The position numbers and the translations under genes were made by a program. DNA of 64,000 bases from Haliscomenobacter sp. (GTDB taxonomy: Bacteria; Bacteroidota; Bacteroidia; Chitinophagales; Saprospiraceae): NCBI GenBank assembly GCA_016707205.1, contig JADJHZ010000006.1, forward strand, positions 62,001-126,000, in the 5' to 3' direction. The notes under the pieces are model-generated. The model was not told the DNA's origin, made no database searches, and saw only the letters and a list, made by a program, of their open reading frames with translations. Shown here piece by piece: positions 36,415 through 45,450 of the stretch (the stretch's first letter is position 1; every line of letters starts with the position of its first letter).

Positions 36415-38052
36415 ATGAAACGCTTAGCAATCATTCTAACCATACTTTGCGGAGCCTTGCCGTCTCTCGGCAATCTTTTTGCCCAGGGAGGCCTTCAAAC
36501 CGGCGAAGTGGATATCATCAAGCAATTCAATGCCCGGCTGGCGGATGCTGAGCGCTTCCTGTTCGCTCCTCAATTGCCGCCTTTGGACACCTTTGCCAAA
36601 AAACAAGCCTATGCCATCGCCAACCGCCCGTTAAATGTTCAGTATCTGCCTCCGAGAATCCTCCCAAAGACTCTCCAGAACGAACCCAAAGACCCTATCT
36701 ATAATGGCTATGCCCGGGTTGGCGCGGGGTTTCCGAAAGCCATCCTCGTGGAAGGAGCTTACGACCTCGTCAATAAAGAAGGCCTGGATGTAGGGTTTGA
36801 TCTCCGGCATCTGTCCATGAACAACGAAGGCAAAGTGGAAAACCAGCGGTTTGCCGACAACGACTTTGGGCTCCACGCCGGGTTTCACTCCGACCAGGGG
36901 TTCAGCGTTTCCGGCAACCTGAACTACAGCCGGGATTTTCTCCATTTCTATGGCTATACCGACCTGGATGACGATTTTGCTTCTGAATTGACCTACAACG
37001 CAGAAGACGTTAAACAACGGTTCTCCTTGTTTAGCGGTAACGTCAAACTGTACAATAATCAACGAACTGCCGGAGGAATTGACTACGCGGCCAGCCTGGA
37101 TTTCTATACCATGGAGGACCTCTACGCCTCCCGGGAAGGCGGCATCGATCTGGTATTGAAAGGAACCAAATGGTTTGAAGACCGCCACCCCCTCACGATT
37201 CAACTGCAAACGGACTTCAGCGGATACCGCGACAGCTCGAAACAATCCCTCAACAACTTCTTCCTCACCCCTACCTATTCCTACCATGGAGACCGGTTCA
37301 GGGTAAAGGTCGGTCTGAACCTCGCCAATTTCGACGACGAGTTCACCTTCTACCCTATCCTGGAGGCATCGCTCAATGTGGTGGACAACCTCGTCACGGC
37401 CTTTGCCGGCACGGAAGGCGGATTGCAGAAAAACAACTTCCGCGCCCTGACGGAATACAACCCATACCTGACTTCCAGGCCAAAGCTGAAAAACACGTTT
37501 TACAGCCACTACTACGGCGGAATTAAAGGGGAATACCGGGGCGTGCAGTATCGCGCGCAGGTAGGTTATAAAGACGTAAAGAACCTCGCCTTATTCCTTA
37601 CCAACGGGGATTCGATTCCCCGATTCAACGTGTTGTACGATACCGGGGGCATTTTTTCCATCACTGCTGAATTGCGCACCCAACTGATCGAAGGGCTCGA
37701 ATTGAATGGCCGGTTTACCCAAAACTTCTTCTCCCTCGACCGGGAAGAAAAACCCTGGCACTTGCCCAGTTTAGCCCTCAATGTGGGCGCAGCCTATTCC
37801 GGGATCATCGACAACCTGACCTTCAAAAGCGAACTCTTTTTCCAGAATGGCGTCCCTACCCTGGCTTTTGACGGAAACCCCAAAAACCTGAATACCCTCC
37901 TCGATCTCAACCTTGGGGCCGATTATCAGTTTTCTGACAATATCGGCGCTTTTGTGCAAGTGAATAACGTGCTGAACAACCGCTACCAACGCTGGCAGCA
38001 CTACCCGATGATCGGCCTTAACGCCGTCGCAGGGATAACCGCTCGTTTTTAA
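36415..38052 (+). CDS. Outer-membrane beta-barrel protein, TonB-receptor-like
   Basis: A 545-residue exported protein (signal peptide ending near LFAQG). The mature part is a series of amphipathic strands with aromatic belts (YARVGAGFPKAILVEGAYDLV, HYYGGIKGEYRGVQYRAQVGYKD). It ends VAGITARF with a C-terminal Phe, the usual outer-membrane insertion signal. It lacks a clear plug domain and TonB box, so it is shorter than true TonB receptors; the middle resembles their barrel half. It follows the TPR gene and is followed by a strong hairpin. Confidence 0.78.
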   Translation: MKRLAIILTILCGALPSLGNLFAQGGLQTGEVDIIKQFNARLADAERFLFAPQLPPLDTFAKKQAYAIANRPLNVQYLPPRILPKTLQNEPKDPIYNGYARVGAGFPKAILVEGAYDLVNKEGLDVGFDLRHLSMNNEGKVENQRFADNDFGLHAGFHSDQGFSVSGNLNYSRDFLHFYGYTDLDDDFASELTYNAEDVKQRFSLFSGNVKLYNNQRTAGGIDYAASLDFYTMEDLYASREGGIDLVLKGTKWFEDRHPLTIQLQTDFSGYRDSSKQSLNNFFLTPTYSYHGDRFRVKVGLNLANFDDEFTFYPILEASLNVVDNLVTAFAGTEGGLQKNNFRALTEYNPYLTSRPKLKNTFYSHYYGGIKGEYRGVQYRAQVGYKDVKNLALFLTNGDSIPRFNVLYDTGGIFSITAELRTQLIEGLELNGRFTQNFFSLDREEKPWHLPSLALNVGAAYSGIIDNLTFKSELFFQNGVPTLAFDGNPKNLNTLLDLNLGADYQFSDNIGAFVQVNNVLNNRYQRWQHYPMIGLNAVAGITARF

Positions 38053-38072
38053 GCATTCAACCATATTTCCAT

Positions 38073-38108
38073 GAGGCATTTCCGGCAGACGCTTGCCGGA
38101 AATGCCTC
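38073..38108 (+). terminator. Terminator after the barrel gene
   Basis: A perfect 15-bp stem, GAGGCATTTCCGGCA (38073-38087) with 38094-38108, 6-nt loop, 20 bp after the stop, followed by a T/C-rich tail. Confidence 0.75.
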
Positions 38109-38173
38109 TTCCATTTCTGGCATCCAGGCTTTAGACCTCCTTAACCTGTTTTTAGCATAGAATTATCACAAAA

Positions 38174-38205
38174 ATCCCTTTGGATTTGCATAAGTCCAAA
38201 GGGAT
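38174..38205. terminator. Second hairpin before the small HTH gene
   Basis: A perfect 11-bp stem, ATCCCTTTGGA (38174-38184) with TCCAAAGGGAT (38195-38205), 10-nt loop. It is 52 bp before the HTH start, so it may be a leader structure or attenuator rather than a second terminator. Confidence 0.45.
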
Positions 38206-38257
38206 GCTTAAATTTTAGTCACCATATTAAATTCATTAAATCACCAAAAATTTGGTC

Positions 38258-38512
38258 ATGAATATCACTTTTGAAGAGCTAAGGGCAATCAAGCACAAGT
38301 TGCCGAAAGGGAGTATTCTCCGGATTGCCCATGAACTGAACATCTCCGAACAAACCGTTCGCAATTATTTTGGCGCCCACGATTATGATCATGGAGATGC
38401 GGCCGGCACCCATATTGAACCGGGTCCCCAAGGAGGAATTGTCCATTTAGAAGACACCACGATTCTCGATTTGGCAAGAAAAATCCTGAAAGAAGCTTCG
38501 GTTGAAAAGTAA
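38258..38512 (+). CDS. Small helix-turn-helix protein
   Basis: An 84-residue protein. Residues about 8-34 (AIKHKLPKGSILRIAHELNISEQTVRNYF) fit a helix-turn-helix of the sigma-70 region 4 / MarR-like sort: a helix, LNISEQTV turn, recognition helix. A DHGDAAGTHIEPGPQGG linker and a C-terminal helix (TTILDLARKILKE) follow, the latter possibly for dimerisation. No family can be named. It stands alone between hairpins and is convergent to trmN6, so it is its own transcription unit. DNA binding is inference. Confidence 0.7.
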   Translation: MNITFEELRAIKHKLPKGSILRIAHELNISEQTVRNYFGAHDYDHGDAAGTHIEPGPQGGIVHLEDTTILDLARKILKEASVEK

Positions 38513-38524
38513 GCCGTCGGGAAT

Positions 38525-38606
38525 AGGAGTCATCCTGAATATGAACGCTGCCTCTTTGGCCTTTCCCCCCTTAGACGCGCCTCCTTATAAATTTGGGATG
38601 ACTCCT
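38525..38606. terminator. Long-arm inverted repeat between convergent genes
   Basis: AGGAGTCATCC (38525-38535) is perfectly complementary to 38596-38606, separated by 60 nt. It fills the spacer between the HTH gene and trmN6 and may terminate both. Confidence 0.5.
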
Positions 38607-38614
38607 TCTGTTAT

Positions 38615-39343
38615 TTACATATTCAAATAAAAGTCCCGGGTTAGCTGCACGTATTCTTCGGTCCATGCATTCGGTTTATCGTGTTGGATAATGAGTTGGT
38701 CCTTCACGGTGGGCTTGGGATGGCATTCAAATTGCATCAACAGGCGTTCCACCGATTTGACAGACTTAGGGCGCACTTCCGTAATCCGGGAGGCATACAG
38801 GTGGTAGCTTTGAGCCAGTTCCTGAAACCGCAACCCTTCAATAAAAGGCAAGATCACGCAAAACTTTCCTCCCGGATGCATCATTCGGCGCACGGAAGAC
38901 AGGAGATCCCCATGCGGAAGTTTCACCGTATGGCGCACCTGGTTGCGATGCGCATGATGTGAAAAGGTACCTCCCGTAAAAAAGGGAGGATTGCTCACCA
39001 GTAAGTCGTAATGATTAATGGCCCCTTTCGAGAACTCCTGGACCGGCTGATGAAACACCGAGAGGCGGTTTGCCCAGGGAGTCTGCTCCAGGTTCTCTTT
39101 TGCCTGCCCAAACGCTTCGGCATCGATCTCTACCGCATGGATGGTTGCCGCCTGGGCGCGCTGGGCCATCATTGCTGCAATCACACCGGTACCCGTACCG
39201 ATATCCAGGATTTTGGAAGCCTGGGATATATCCGCCCATGCGCCCAACAGCACGCCATCGGTCCCAATCTTCATGGGGCATCGATCCTGCCTGATCTGAA
39301 ATTGCTTGAAATAAAACGTATGTTGTTCCAATATTGAGTTCAT
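38615..39343 (-). CDS. trmN6: tRNA1(Val) A37 N6-methyltransferase
   Basis: YfiC/TrmN6 methylates N6 of adenine 37 in tRNA-Val. The 242-residue protein shows the N-terminal F(K)QFQIRQDRCPMKIGTDGVLLGAW, SAM motif I LDIGTGTGVIAAMMAQR and the N-methyltransferase motif NPPF (Asn118-Phe121), which is diagnostic for base-N6 methylation. Length matches the family. It is divergent from the Pif1-like gene across a large heptamer-array inverted repeat. Confidence 0.93.
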   Translation of the reverse strand: MNSILEQHTFYFKQFQIRQDRCPMKIGTDGVLLGAWADISQASKILDIGTGTGVIAAMMAQRAQAATIHAVEIDAEAFGQAKENLEQTPWANRLSVFHQPVQEFSKGAINHYDLLVSNPPFFTGGTFSHHAHRNQVRHTVKLPHGDLLSSVRRMMHPGGKFCVILPFIEGLRFQELAQSYHLYASRITEVRPKSVKSVERLLMQFECHPKPTVKDQLIIQHDKPNAWTEEYVQLTRDFYLNM

Positions 39344-39382
39344 CCTTACGTGTACCGGTTTTAGCGCGGAAAAATAAGCAAC

Positions 39383-39674
39383 TAAAGTTAGACTTTGGAC
39401 TTTATAGGTTAGACTTTAGGGAGCAGGGAGCAGGGAGCAGGGCAGGGAGAACAGGTTGACGCGAAATAACAGACTTTAGGTATATTGGGTTCATTAATTA
39501 ACATCTAAAAAATGGATATGTCGCATGGCCAGCTTTTGTGCACACGGTCCTTCGCCTTCTCCCAATCCACGGGGCGAAGTAGCTGCCATCGGTTTAATCC
39601 CCACCGAAAGCGCCTAAACCTGCTCCCTGCTCCCTGCTCCCTAACCTCTAACCTCTAACCTCTAAAGTCTAACC
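39383..39674. repeat. Large heptamer-array inverted repeat (35-bp arms, 177-bp interior)
   Basis: Left arm 39407-39441 is the exact reverse complement of 39619-39674 once three tandem 7-nt units (CCTCTAA) are removed from the right arm. Register is perfect outward: from 39383 units run TAAAGTT, AGACTTT, GGACTTT, ATAGGTT, AGACTTT, three AGGGAGC; on the right three CCTGCTC, CCTAACC, two TCTAACC, TCTAAAG, TCTAACC. The interior (39442-39618) has no convincing gene. The right arm ends 3 bp before the helicase ATG. Confidence 0.85.
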
Positions 39675-39677
39675 AAA

Positions 39678-40979
39678 ATGTCTCTGGATAAACAACCGTT
39701 GGAATTGTCGGGGGATTTCCGCTTTGCCCTGGATGTCCTGGAAAAAGAGCAAAAGAATTTATTTATTACCGGGCGGGCAGGCACTGGCAAGTCTACGCTC
39801 CTGCAACTTTTTCGCAACACCACCCGAAAAAATACCGTTGTCCTTGCTCCTACCGGAGTCTCTGCTTTAAACGTGAGAGGGCAAACTATTCATTCTTTTT
39901 TTGGATTTCCCCCGAGGATGTTTCCCAAATCAGAAATCAAAAAACGGCGGGACCGCCGTTTATACCGCAAACTCGAGTTGCTGATCATCGATGAGATTTC
40001 CATGGTCCGAGCGGACCTGCTCGACCACATCGACTACTTCTTACGGATTAACCGGGACTCGCCTTTGCCGTTTGGCGGCGTTCAGGTCGTTTTTTTTGGA
40101 GACCTGTTTCAATTACCTCCAATTGTTTCCCAAGACCAGGAAGCATGGGTGTACCACTCCCTTTATGCCACGCCCTACTTTTTTTCCGCCGACATACTAC
40201 GCCATGGGTTTTCTATGGAAGCCCTGGAATTAAAGAAGGTATATCGGCAGACAGACCGCCGTTTTTTGCGCCTTCTCGACAGCATCCGGCTCAACGTCGC
40301 CGATCGCGACGATCTGGACGAACTCAACGACCGGGTCATTCCTAACTTTGAACCGGAAGACTTCTACATCACCCTCACCGCCAGAAATGCCACCGCCGAC
40401 CAGATCAACCTGAAAGAACTGGCAAAAATTGACGCCAAAGAACACGTGCTTCCCGGCAAGGTGAGCGGGGAGTTCAACCCCAACCTGTTCCCAACCGACC
40501 TGGCCCTTCGGCTCAAGCCACTAGCCCAGGTAATGCTGTTGAAAAACGACCCGGACAAGCGCTTTGTCAATGGCACCATCGGAAAAATCCTCCGGGTGGA
40601 ACCCGACAAACTGCGAATTCAAATAGAGGATGGCCAGGGTAACGAATCCGAGCTGGACATCGAACCCGCTACCTGGGAGGTGCTCCGCTACAAGACTTCT
40701 CCCGACAACCCCGATCAGATTGAATCCGAAGTGATGGGCACCTTCACCCAGTTCCCCGTCAAATTAGCCTGGGCGGTTACGATCCATAAAGCGCAGGGAA
40801 AAACTTTTGACAAAGTGATCATCGACCTCGGGAAAGGCGCCTTTGAGCATGGGCAAACCTATGTGGCTTTAAGCCGCTGCCGGAGCCTGGAAGGCGTGGT
40901 GCTCCGCCGGCCTATCCGGCCTCAGGATATCATGACCGATGAGCGGGTCGTTGAATTCCACCAGCTTTTATTTGGATAG
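39678..40979 (+). CDS. Pif1/RecD-like superfamily 1B DNA helicase
   Basis: A 433-residue ATP-dependent helicase. Walker A GRAGTGKST (32-40), APTGVSALNVRGQTIHSFF (motif Ia), Walker B LLIDEISM (about 104-111), GDLFQLPP (motif III) and the C-terminal TIHKAQGKTFDKV...YVALSRCRSLEGV (motifs V-VI) follow the Pif1 order. Bacterial Pif1-like proteins unwind 5'-3' and resolve G-quadruplex or R-loop structures; whether this one does is inference. It lacks extra C-terminal domains. Its start codon is only 3 nt from a heptamer array, so there is no room for a usual ribosome-binding site outside it. Confidence 0.9.
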   Translation: MSLDKQPLELSGDFRFALDVLEKEQKNLFITGRAGTGKSTLLQLFRNTTRKNTVVLAPTGVSALNVRGQTIHSFFGFPPRMFPKSEIKKRRDRRLYRKLELLIIDEISMVRADLLDHIDYFLRINRDSPLPFGGVQVVFFGDLFQLPPIVSQDQEAWVYHSLYATPYFFSADILRHGFSMEALELKKVYRQTDRRFLRLLDSIRLNVADRDDLDELNDRVIPNFEPEDFYITLTARNATADQINLKELAKIDAKEHVLPGKVSGEFNPNLFPTDLALRLKPLAQVMLLKNDPDKRFVNGTIGKILRVEPDKLRIQIEDGQGNESELDIEPATWEVLRYKTSPDNPDQIESEVMGTFTQFPVKLAWAVTIHKAQGKTFDKVIIDLGKGAFEHGQTYVALSRCRSLEGVVLRRPIRPQDIMTDERVVEFHQLLFG

Positions 40980-41055
40980 TTCTAAAAAACACCGTCTTCT
41001 TTTCCCTTTCTTTTATTACTTTAACTGCGTTTTATCAAAACCAAAAAGAATCGTT

Positions 41056-41196
41056 ATGAGCAATAAGTTAGTGCGCGTCAAGAAGAAGAGAATCCTCGAA
41101 CAGCATCAGGGAGAAAGAGAAGGAAAGAAGGTCCTGTATTTCGTTCTGGCCGCTACCTTTCTTCTGATCCTCTTGCTCTATATCCTGTACGCGTAG
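41056..41196 (+). CDS. Small single-pass membrane protein (46 residues)
   Basis: MSNKLVRVKKKRILEQ followed by a charged segment and one hydrophobic helix (VLYFVLAATFLLILLLYILYA) at the very C terminus: a basic cytoplasmic tail with a C-terminal anchor. The start ATG at 41056 lies 76 bp after the helicase stop; the frame extends upstream into the helicase gene without support. No family recognised. The charge distribution and clean helix make a real small protein plausible. Confidence 0.55.
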   Translation: MSNKLVRVKKKRILEQHQGEREGKKVLYFVLAATFLLILLLYILYA

Positions 41197-41265
41197 AAGG
41201 ATAAATTAGGTACCTGAATGGGTAGCGGAACAAATCCGTTTACCCCAGGTTTGCTATGTCCAGGG

Positions 41266-42692
41266 TTATTCTTTTTGTTTTTCAACCCACAAACGCAATA
41301 CCCGGCTATTGGAAATGCGAAATCCGGTCAGTCTGGATTTCTTATCCCGTTCGAACTGCAGTTTAAAGCCAGCGGATGTCTCAAACCGGTCGGTTTCTGA
41401 GGGTTTCAGGGTAAAATCTCCCAGCCGCCGCTGATTCAGCGTCAACTGCCCGTTTTCCAACCGTATCCGGTAATAAGCCTCCAACTCCGGGCAAAAATAC
41501 GTCCCGGCATAAGCGGCCAATTGTTCAGCGGATAGCTGGGGTTCTGCCGGTTTAGAGGTCTCCTGCACAGGAGAAATGCTGGCCATGCGTTTCTGCTCCT
41601 CCGGGAACAGAATTTGGAGTGCCTTCTGGACGAAGGTTTCTGCCTGGAACCCTGCAAAATTTGCCTTCATAAGAATCGCCATGCCATGCTCCGGAACATA
41701 GGTAAGCATGGCCCGGTACCCTGCGCTGGCGCCGGAATGTTGAAGGAGGGCCAGGCTTCCATGCCGGCCATGTTCAATTCCGAAGGCATAACTCAGCGTA
41801 TCTCCGTTATTGAGTACGCCGCGTTGGGCCATCTGGCGCAGCCCGGACTCCCCGCCCACCTTTCCGGTGCGGAAATTATCGGCCCATTTGGCCAGGTCCG
41901 GAAGCGTGGTGTAAATCCCCCCTTGTCCAAACGCGGTGCTGTTGTCGTAAATTTTTACCCAGGAGGCGCGACCGTTCGCGCCATACGACTCGGCGCAATT
42001 GGGGAACAATTCGCCTTGAATGTCCATTACATAGGTATCGCGCATGCCCAGGGGGTCGAAAATATTTTCCCGCATCCAAACCTCGAAGGGCTTTCCTCCC
42101 GTGCGCCCGATGATTTCCCCAAGCAACATATAAGCGGTATTGCAGTAGGCGTATTGATCTCCCGGTTTAAAATTCAATTCCCTCAAATGACGAACCATCG
42201 TGAGGGCGTCTTTCTGGCGAATGCCATCGCCCCCAATCCAGCCTCCCAATTCCAGCATGGCATAAATTTCCCTCAACCCACTGGTGTGGTGAACCAGGTG
42301 GCGGATGGTGATGGGGGCGCCGAAATCCGGGAAACCGGGAAAAAAGCCCGGATATCGTCGTCGAAGGAAAGTTTGCCTTGCTGCTCGAGAAGCACGATTG
42401 CCATACAGGTGATTTGCTTGGCTACCGAACCAATATCCGACACCGTTTCCGGAGTGAACACCGTGCGGGTCTCTAGATTGGCCATACCAAAGGATTTGGA
42501 ATAGGTCAATACGCCTTGTTGGACGATACCAACCGCCAGACCGGGCCGGTCCGTGCGGTCGTATTCCCTGAAAAGGGCATCCAATTGGCTCACCCGGGCG
42601 CTATCCAGTGTCTGCCCATGCAAGTCAACACAGAAAACCGGCCCGCCAAAGACAAGGCTCATCAAGGTAAGAAGGCGCAACATCGTTTTCAT
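41266..42692 (-). CDS. Serine beta-lactamase-family hydrolase 2 (frameshifted)
   Basis: An exported serine hydrolase of about 475 residues. It starts at 42692 (MKTMLRLL signal peptide). The nucleophile motif is SVAK (in DIGSVAKQITC), YCN is the second motif, and HSGASAGY lies in the third-motif region. The frame breaks near 42335-42345: one base is missing in the GGG/CCC run, since one frame gives AFFPVSRIS and stops while the other reads FPGFPDFGAPITIRHLVHHTSGLREIYAML, the normal family sequence. Both halves are otherwise intact. A C-terminal lipocalin-like domain follows. It differs from the gene at 9272 and is not a recent duplicate. Confidence 0.85.
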
Positions 42693-42760
42693 CACGGTCC
42701 AATTCAAAAAGGTTAAAAAACAGGGGCGGGCAGTTTCAGAATAAAACTCCGTTCTCCGGT

Positions 42761-42790
42761 GGAAAATACGGCTTTTTTTGTTGTTGCCAA
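42761..42790 (-). promoter_or_regulatory. Candidate promoter of beta-lactamase-like gene 2
   Basis: Minus strand: TTG (42790-42788), 19 nt, TATTTTCC (42768-42761), close to TTTG-N19-TAnnTTTG. It is 69 bp upstream of the ATG at 42692. Confidence 0.4.
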
Positions 42791-42913
42791 CGCCTTCTGG
42801 AAAACAAAGAAAATTAGCCCCCCGTCGAAAATGCCCAGTAGTGTGGAAAATGCTTCCAGATACACAGACGAAATCATTGCGAAAAATGTATCTTTCCGGG
42901 TGTAAGTGAATCT

Positions 42914-43564
42914 ATGGTTTCCAGCGCGTTACTCCTTACCGCATACGCTCCTCCGGCATCGTATGTTGCCCAATGTCTGAGGTTTCCCAGAGTGGTGATC
43001 GAACAATGGGAGAATTACCAGAAGGGGTCTTTTCGAAACCGATGCCATATCGCTTCCAGCCATGGGGTACTGCGGCTCTCCATTCCCTTATGGCAAGGCA
43101 AACACCAGCGCATGCCCATCCGGGAGGTCCGGATCGACCACCGGGAGCGCTGGGCAAAAAACCACCTGGAGACCTTGGTCACCGCCTACGGCAGCGCCCC
43201 GTTTTTTGAAGAATATTATGACTTGTTCGAGCCTGTTTATCTGAAACGACCGGCCTTTTTATTTGATCTCAACCTGGAGTTGCTCCAAGCCATTGCCAAA
43301 GCCCTGCGGATCCCTTGTGCCATCGAACTGAGCAGGGAGTATGAACGCATTCCCATGGCGGAATGCGCCGACTTGAGGCAGGCTATTTCTCCGAAAGAGC
43401 GCAACATGCACCCGGGCCTGCTGGGGTGGAATCCCATCGCTTACCCGCAAGTCTTTGAAGAAAAGCATGGATTTTTGCCCGATTTAAGTATATTCGACAT
43501 GTTGTTTTGCCTAGGCCCGGAAAGCATACTCAATTTAAACGAAGGGCTGACTGACATAAGATAA
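42914..43564 (+). CDS. WbqC-like family protein
   Basis: A 216-residue WbqC-family protein. The family's N-terminal pattern is visible (YAPPASYVAQCL, IEQWENYQKGSFRNRCHIAS, LSIPLWQG), then VRIDHRERWAKNHLETLVTAYGSAPFFEEY and a C-terminal FDMLFCLGPES. WbqC proteins occur in polysaccharide gene clusters and in Bacteroidota core genomes; biochemical function is not established. The dynamin-like gene starts 33 bp after its stop. Confidence 0.88.
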   Translation: MVSSALLLTAYAPPASYVAQCLRFPRVVIEQWENYQKGSFRNRCHIASSHGVLRLSIPLWQGKHQRMPIREVRIDHRERWAKNHLETLVTAYGSAPFFEEYYDLFEPVYLKRPAFLFDLNLELLQAIAKALRIPCAIELSREYERIPMAECADLRQAISPKERNMHPGLLGWNPIAYPQVFEEKHGFLPDLSIFDMLFCLGPESILNLNEGLTDIR

Positions 43565-43597
43565 AGCTATTGCCCGGGAGGGTAAAATCCGTAAAAA

Positions 43598-45343
43598 ATG
43601 CCTACATCTAATAACTTAATCAACAAGAGTTTACAGGCTTTGCGCGCGTTGATCGACGAAACAGTCAAGGATCTCCACGAGCTCACCATCCAGATAAAGC
43701 ACGACCAGTTGGCCGGTATTGTGAGCGATTTGCGCAACCGGTTAAACGACCCCTTCATGTTTGTCATCGTGGGCGAAGTAAAAGCCGGAAAAAGCAGCTT
43801 CATCAACGCATTGCTCGAATCCAAAGAGGAGATCACCGCCGTTGCCCCACAGCCGATGACGGATACCATTCAGCAAATCGTTTATGGACCGGAAAAACAA
43901 ATACTAACGATCAACCCCTATTTGAAGCGAATCGAGATTCCGGTGGAAATCCTCCGGGAGATCGCCCTGGTGGATACGCCCGGCACCAATACGATCATAG
44001 AACACCATCAGGAAATAACCGAAAGTTTTATTCCAGCGTCCGACCTGATTGTTTTTGTCTTTGAAGCTAAAAATCCGTACCGCGAATCCGCCTGGCAGTT
44101 TTTCCAATTCATTCACGAGGAGTGGAGGAAAAAAGTCATTTTCGTTCTGCAGCAGAAAGACCTGATGCCTGCGGAAGATCTGGAAATCAACCTGGCCAAA
44201 CTGCGGGAATACGCCGAAAAAAAAGGGGTACAGGAGCCGGCTATTTTCTCCGTATCGGCCAAAGAAGAGCTGGACGGGCTCACGGAACAATCCGGCTTTG
44301 CCAACGTGCGCGCCTATATCCGGGAAAATATTACCGGGGGAAAGGCGCCGGTGATGAAACTCCAGAACAGCGTACATACCGCCCGGCACATTTTGACGTC
44401 GATTCAAGAGGGGCTTGTCCTGCGCAGAAAACAATGGGAGGCCGATTGTGCCTTCCGGCAGGAGATTACCGATTCTCTGGTTTCCCAGGAAATCAAATCC
44501 AACCGGCAGGTAGATATTCTCGTCGAGAACATCATCGCCGGATACGATAGAGCTACCCGGGCCGCCGAAGCCGATCTCAGCAACGGCATGTCTTTTTTCT
44601 CCCTGTTATACCGGTCGGTCGCATCGGTGTTTTCCAGGAAAGCTTCGGCTCAGGAATGGCTGGACCACCTCGCGCGCTCCCTGGAAGAAGAACTCAGCGC
44701 CGAACTGCGCACCAAATTAATGGACGGAATCGGCGACCTGTCCGATAGCGTCCAGCAAATGGCCAAACTCATCGACTTGAAAATTCGTACCAGCCAGACT
44801 ATTCTCCAAAACAACCACGAGATCTTCAGCGCCATAGCGGAAAAGCGAAGCCATGTGTTTAAAGATCTTCAGGACGCTTTCGACGACTTTATCAAAAAAT
44901 CAGAGAATTTCACCGGCCAGGAACTTTTCCCGGATAAAAGCCCGTTGCCGGGCAGCTTTGCTACAGGCAGCGGATTGGCCGTCGTCGGCATAGTGCTTAC
45001 CGCCCTGGCCCATGGCATGGTCTTCGACCTCACCGGAGGCATATTGACTACCATTGGACTAATTTTTGCCGGAGCGGCTACTTCCGGAAAGCGAAGAAAG
45101 ATCCTGGGAGGATTCCGGGAGGAAATCGCCAAGGGGAGAACGCGGCTGGAGGAAGACGTTACCAGAAAATTGAAAATATACATCAAGAACCTGAAAGAAC
45201 GCATCGACAGCCACTTCGACCCATTCGACCTCCTGCTCGAAAAAGAAGGCGTCCAACTGAACCAACTAGAAAAAAAACAGGCAGAAGTTCAGCATCGTTT
45301 GGATCACCTCGACCAGGAATTAAACCGGCAATTAACTCATTGA
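43598..45343 (+). CDS. Bacterial dynamin-like GTPase
   Basis: A 581-residue dynamin-superfamily protein. G1 is GEVKAGKSS (59-67), switch Thr lies in the APQPMTDT loop (about 84-90), G3 DTPG (126-129), and G4 appears as QKDL (186-189) in place of NKxD. Long helical stalk regions flank a hydrophobic hairpin at about 458-495 (two runs rich in VVGIVLTAL and LTTIGLIFAG), the expected membrane paddle, and a C-terminal coiled coil (LDHLDQELNRQL) closes it. Such proteins bend or fuse membranes. A TM2-domain gene follows after 107 bp on the same strand, and WbqC precedes by 33 bp. Confidence 0.9.
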   Translation: MPTSNNLINKSLQALRALIDETVKDLHELTIQIKHDQLAGIVSDLRNRLNDPFMFVIVGEVKAGKSSFINALLESKEEITAVAPQPMTDTIQQIVYGPEKQILTINPYLKRIEIPVEILREIALVDTPGTNTIIEHHQEITESFIPASDLIVFVFEAKNPYRESAWQFFQFIHEEWRKKVIFVLQQKDLMPAEDLEINLAKLREYAEKKGVQEPAIFSVSAKEELDGLTEQSGFANVRAYIRENITGGKAPVMKLQNSVHTARHILTSIQEGLVLRRKQWEADCAFRQEITDSLVSQEIKSNRQVDILVENIIAGYDRATRAAEADLSNGMSFFSLLYRSVASVFSRKASAQEWLDHLARSLEEELSAELRTKLMDGIGDLSDSVQQMAKLIDLKIRTSQTILQNNHEIFSAIAEKRSHVFKDLQDAFDDFIKKSENFTGQELFPDKSPLPGSFATGSGLAVVGIVLTALAHGMVFDLTGGILTTIGLIFAGAATSGKRRKILGGFREEIAKGRTRLEEDVTRKLKIYIKNLKERIDSHFDPFDLLLEKEGVQLNQLEKKQAEVQHRLDHLDQELNRQLTH

Positions 45344-45450
45344 TCGCAGAAGCATCCGTTTTGGTCTGATTTTTTTATCCTTACGAAGAATCCTTGCAAC
45401 CATAACGGCAAAACGGTGTATTTTAAGGTGACGTAATTGTACCATTGGGA

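Noticed and set aside
39512..39658. Short ORF between the arms of the large inverted repeat
   Set aside because: Its 3' part is translated repeat DNA; nothing protein-like in the rest.
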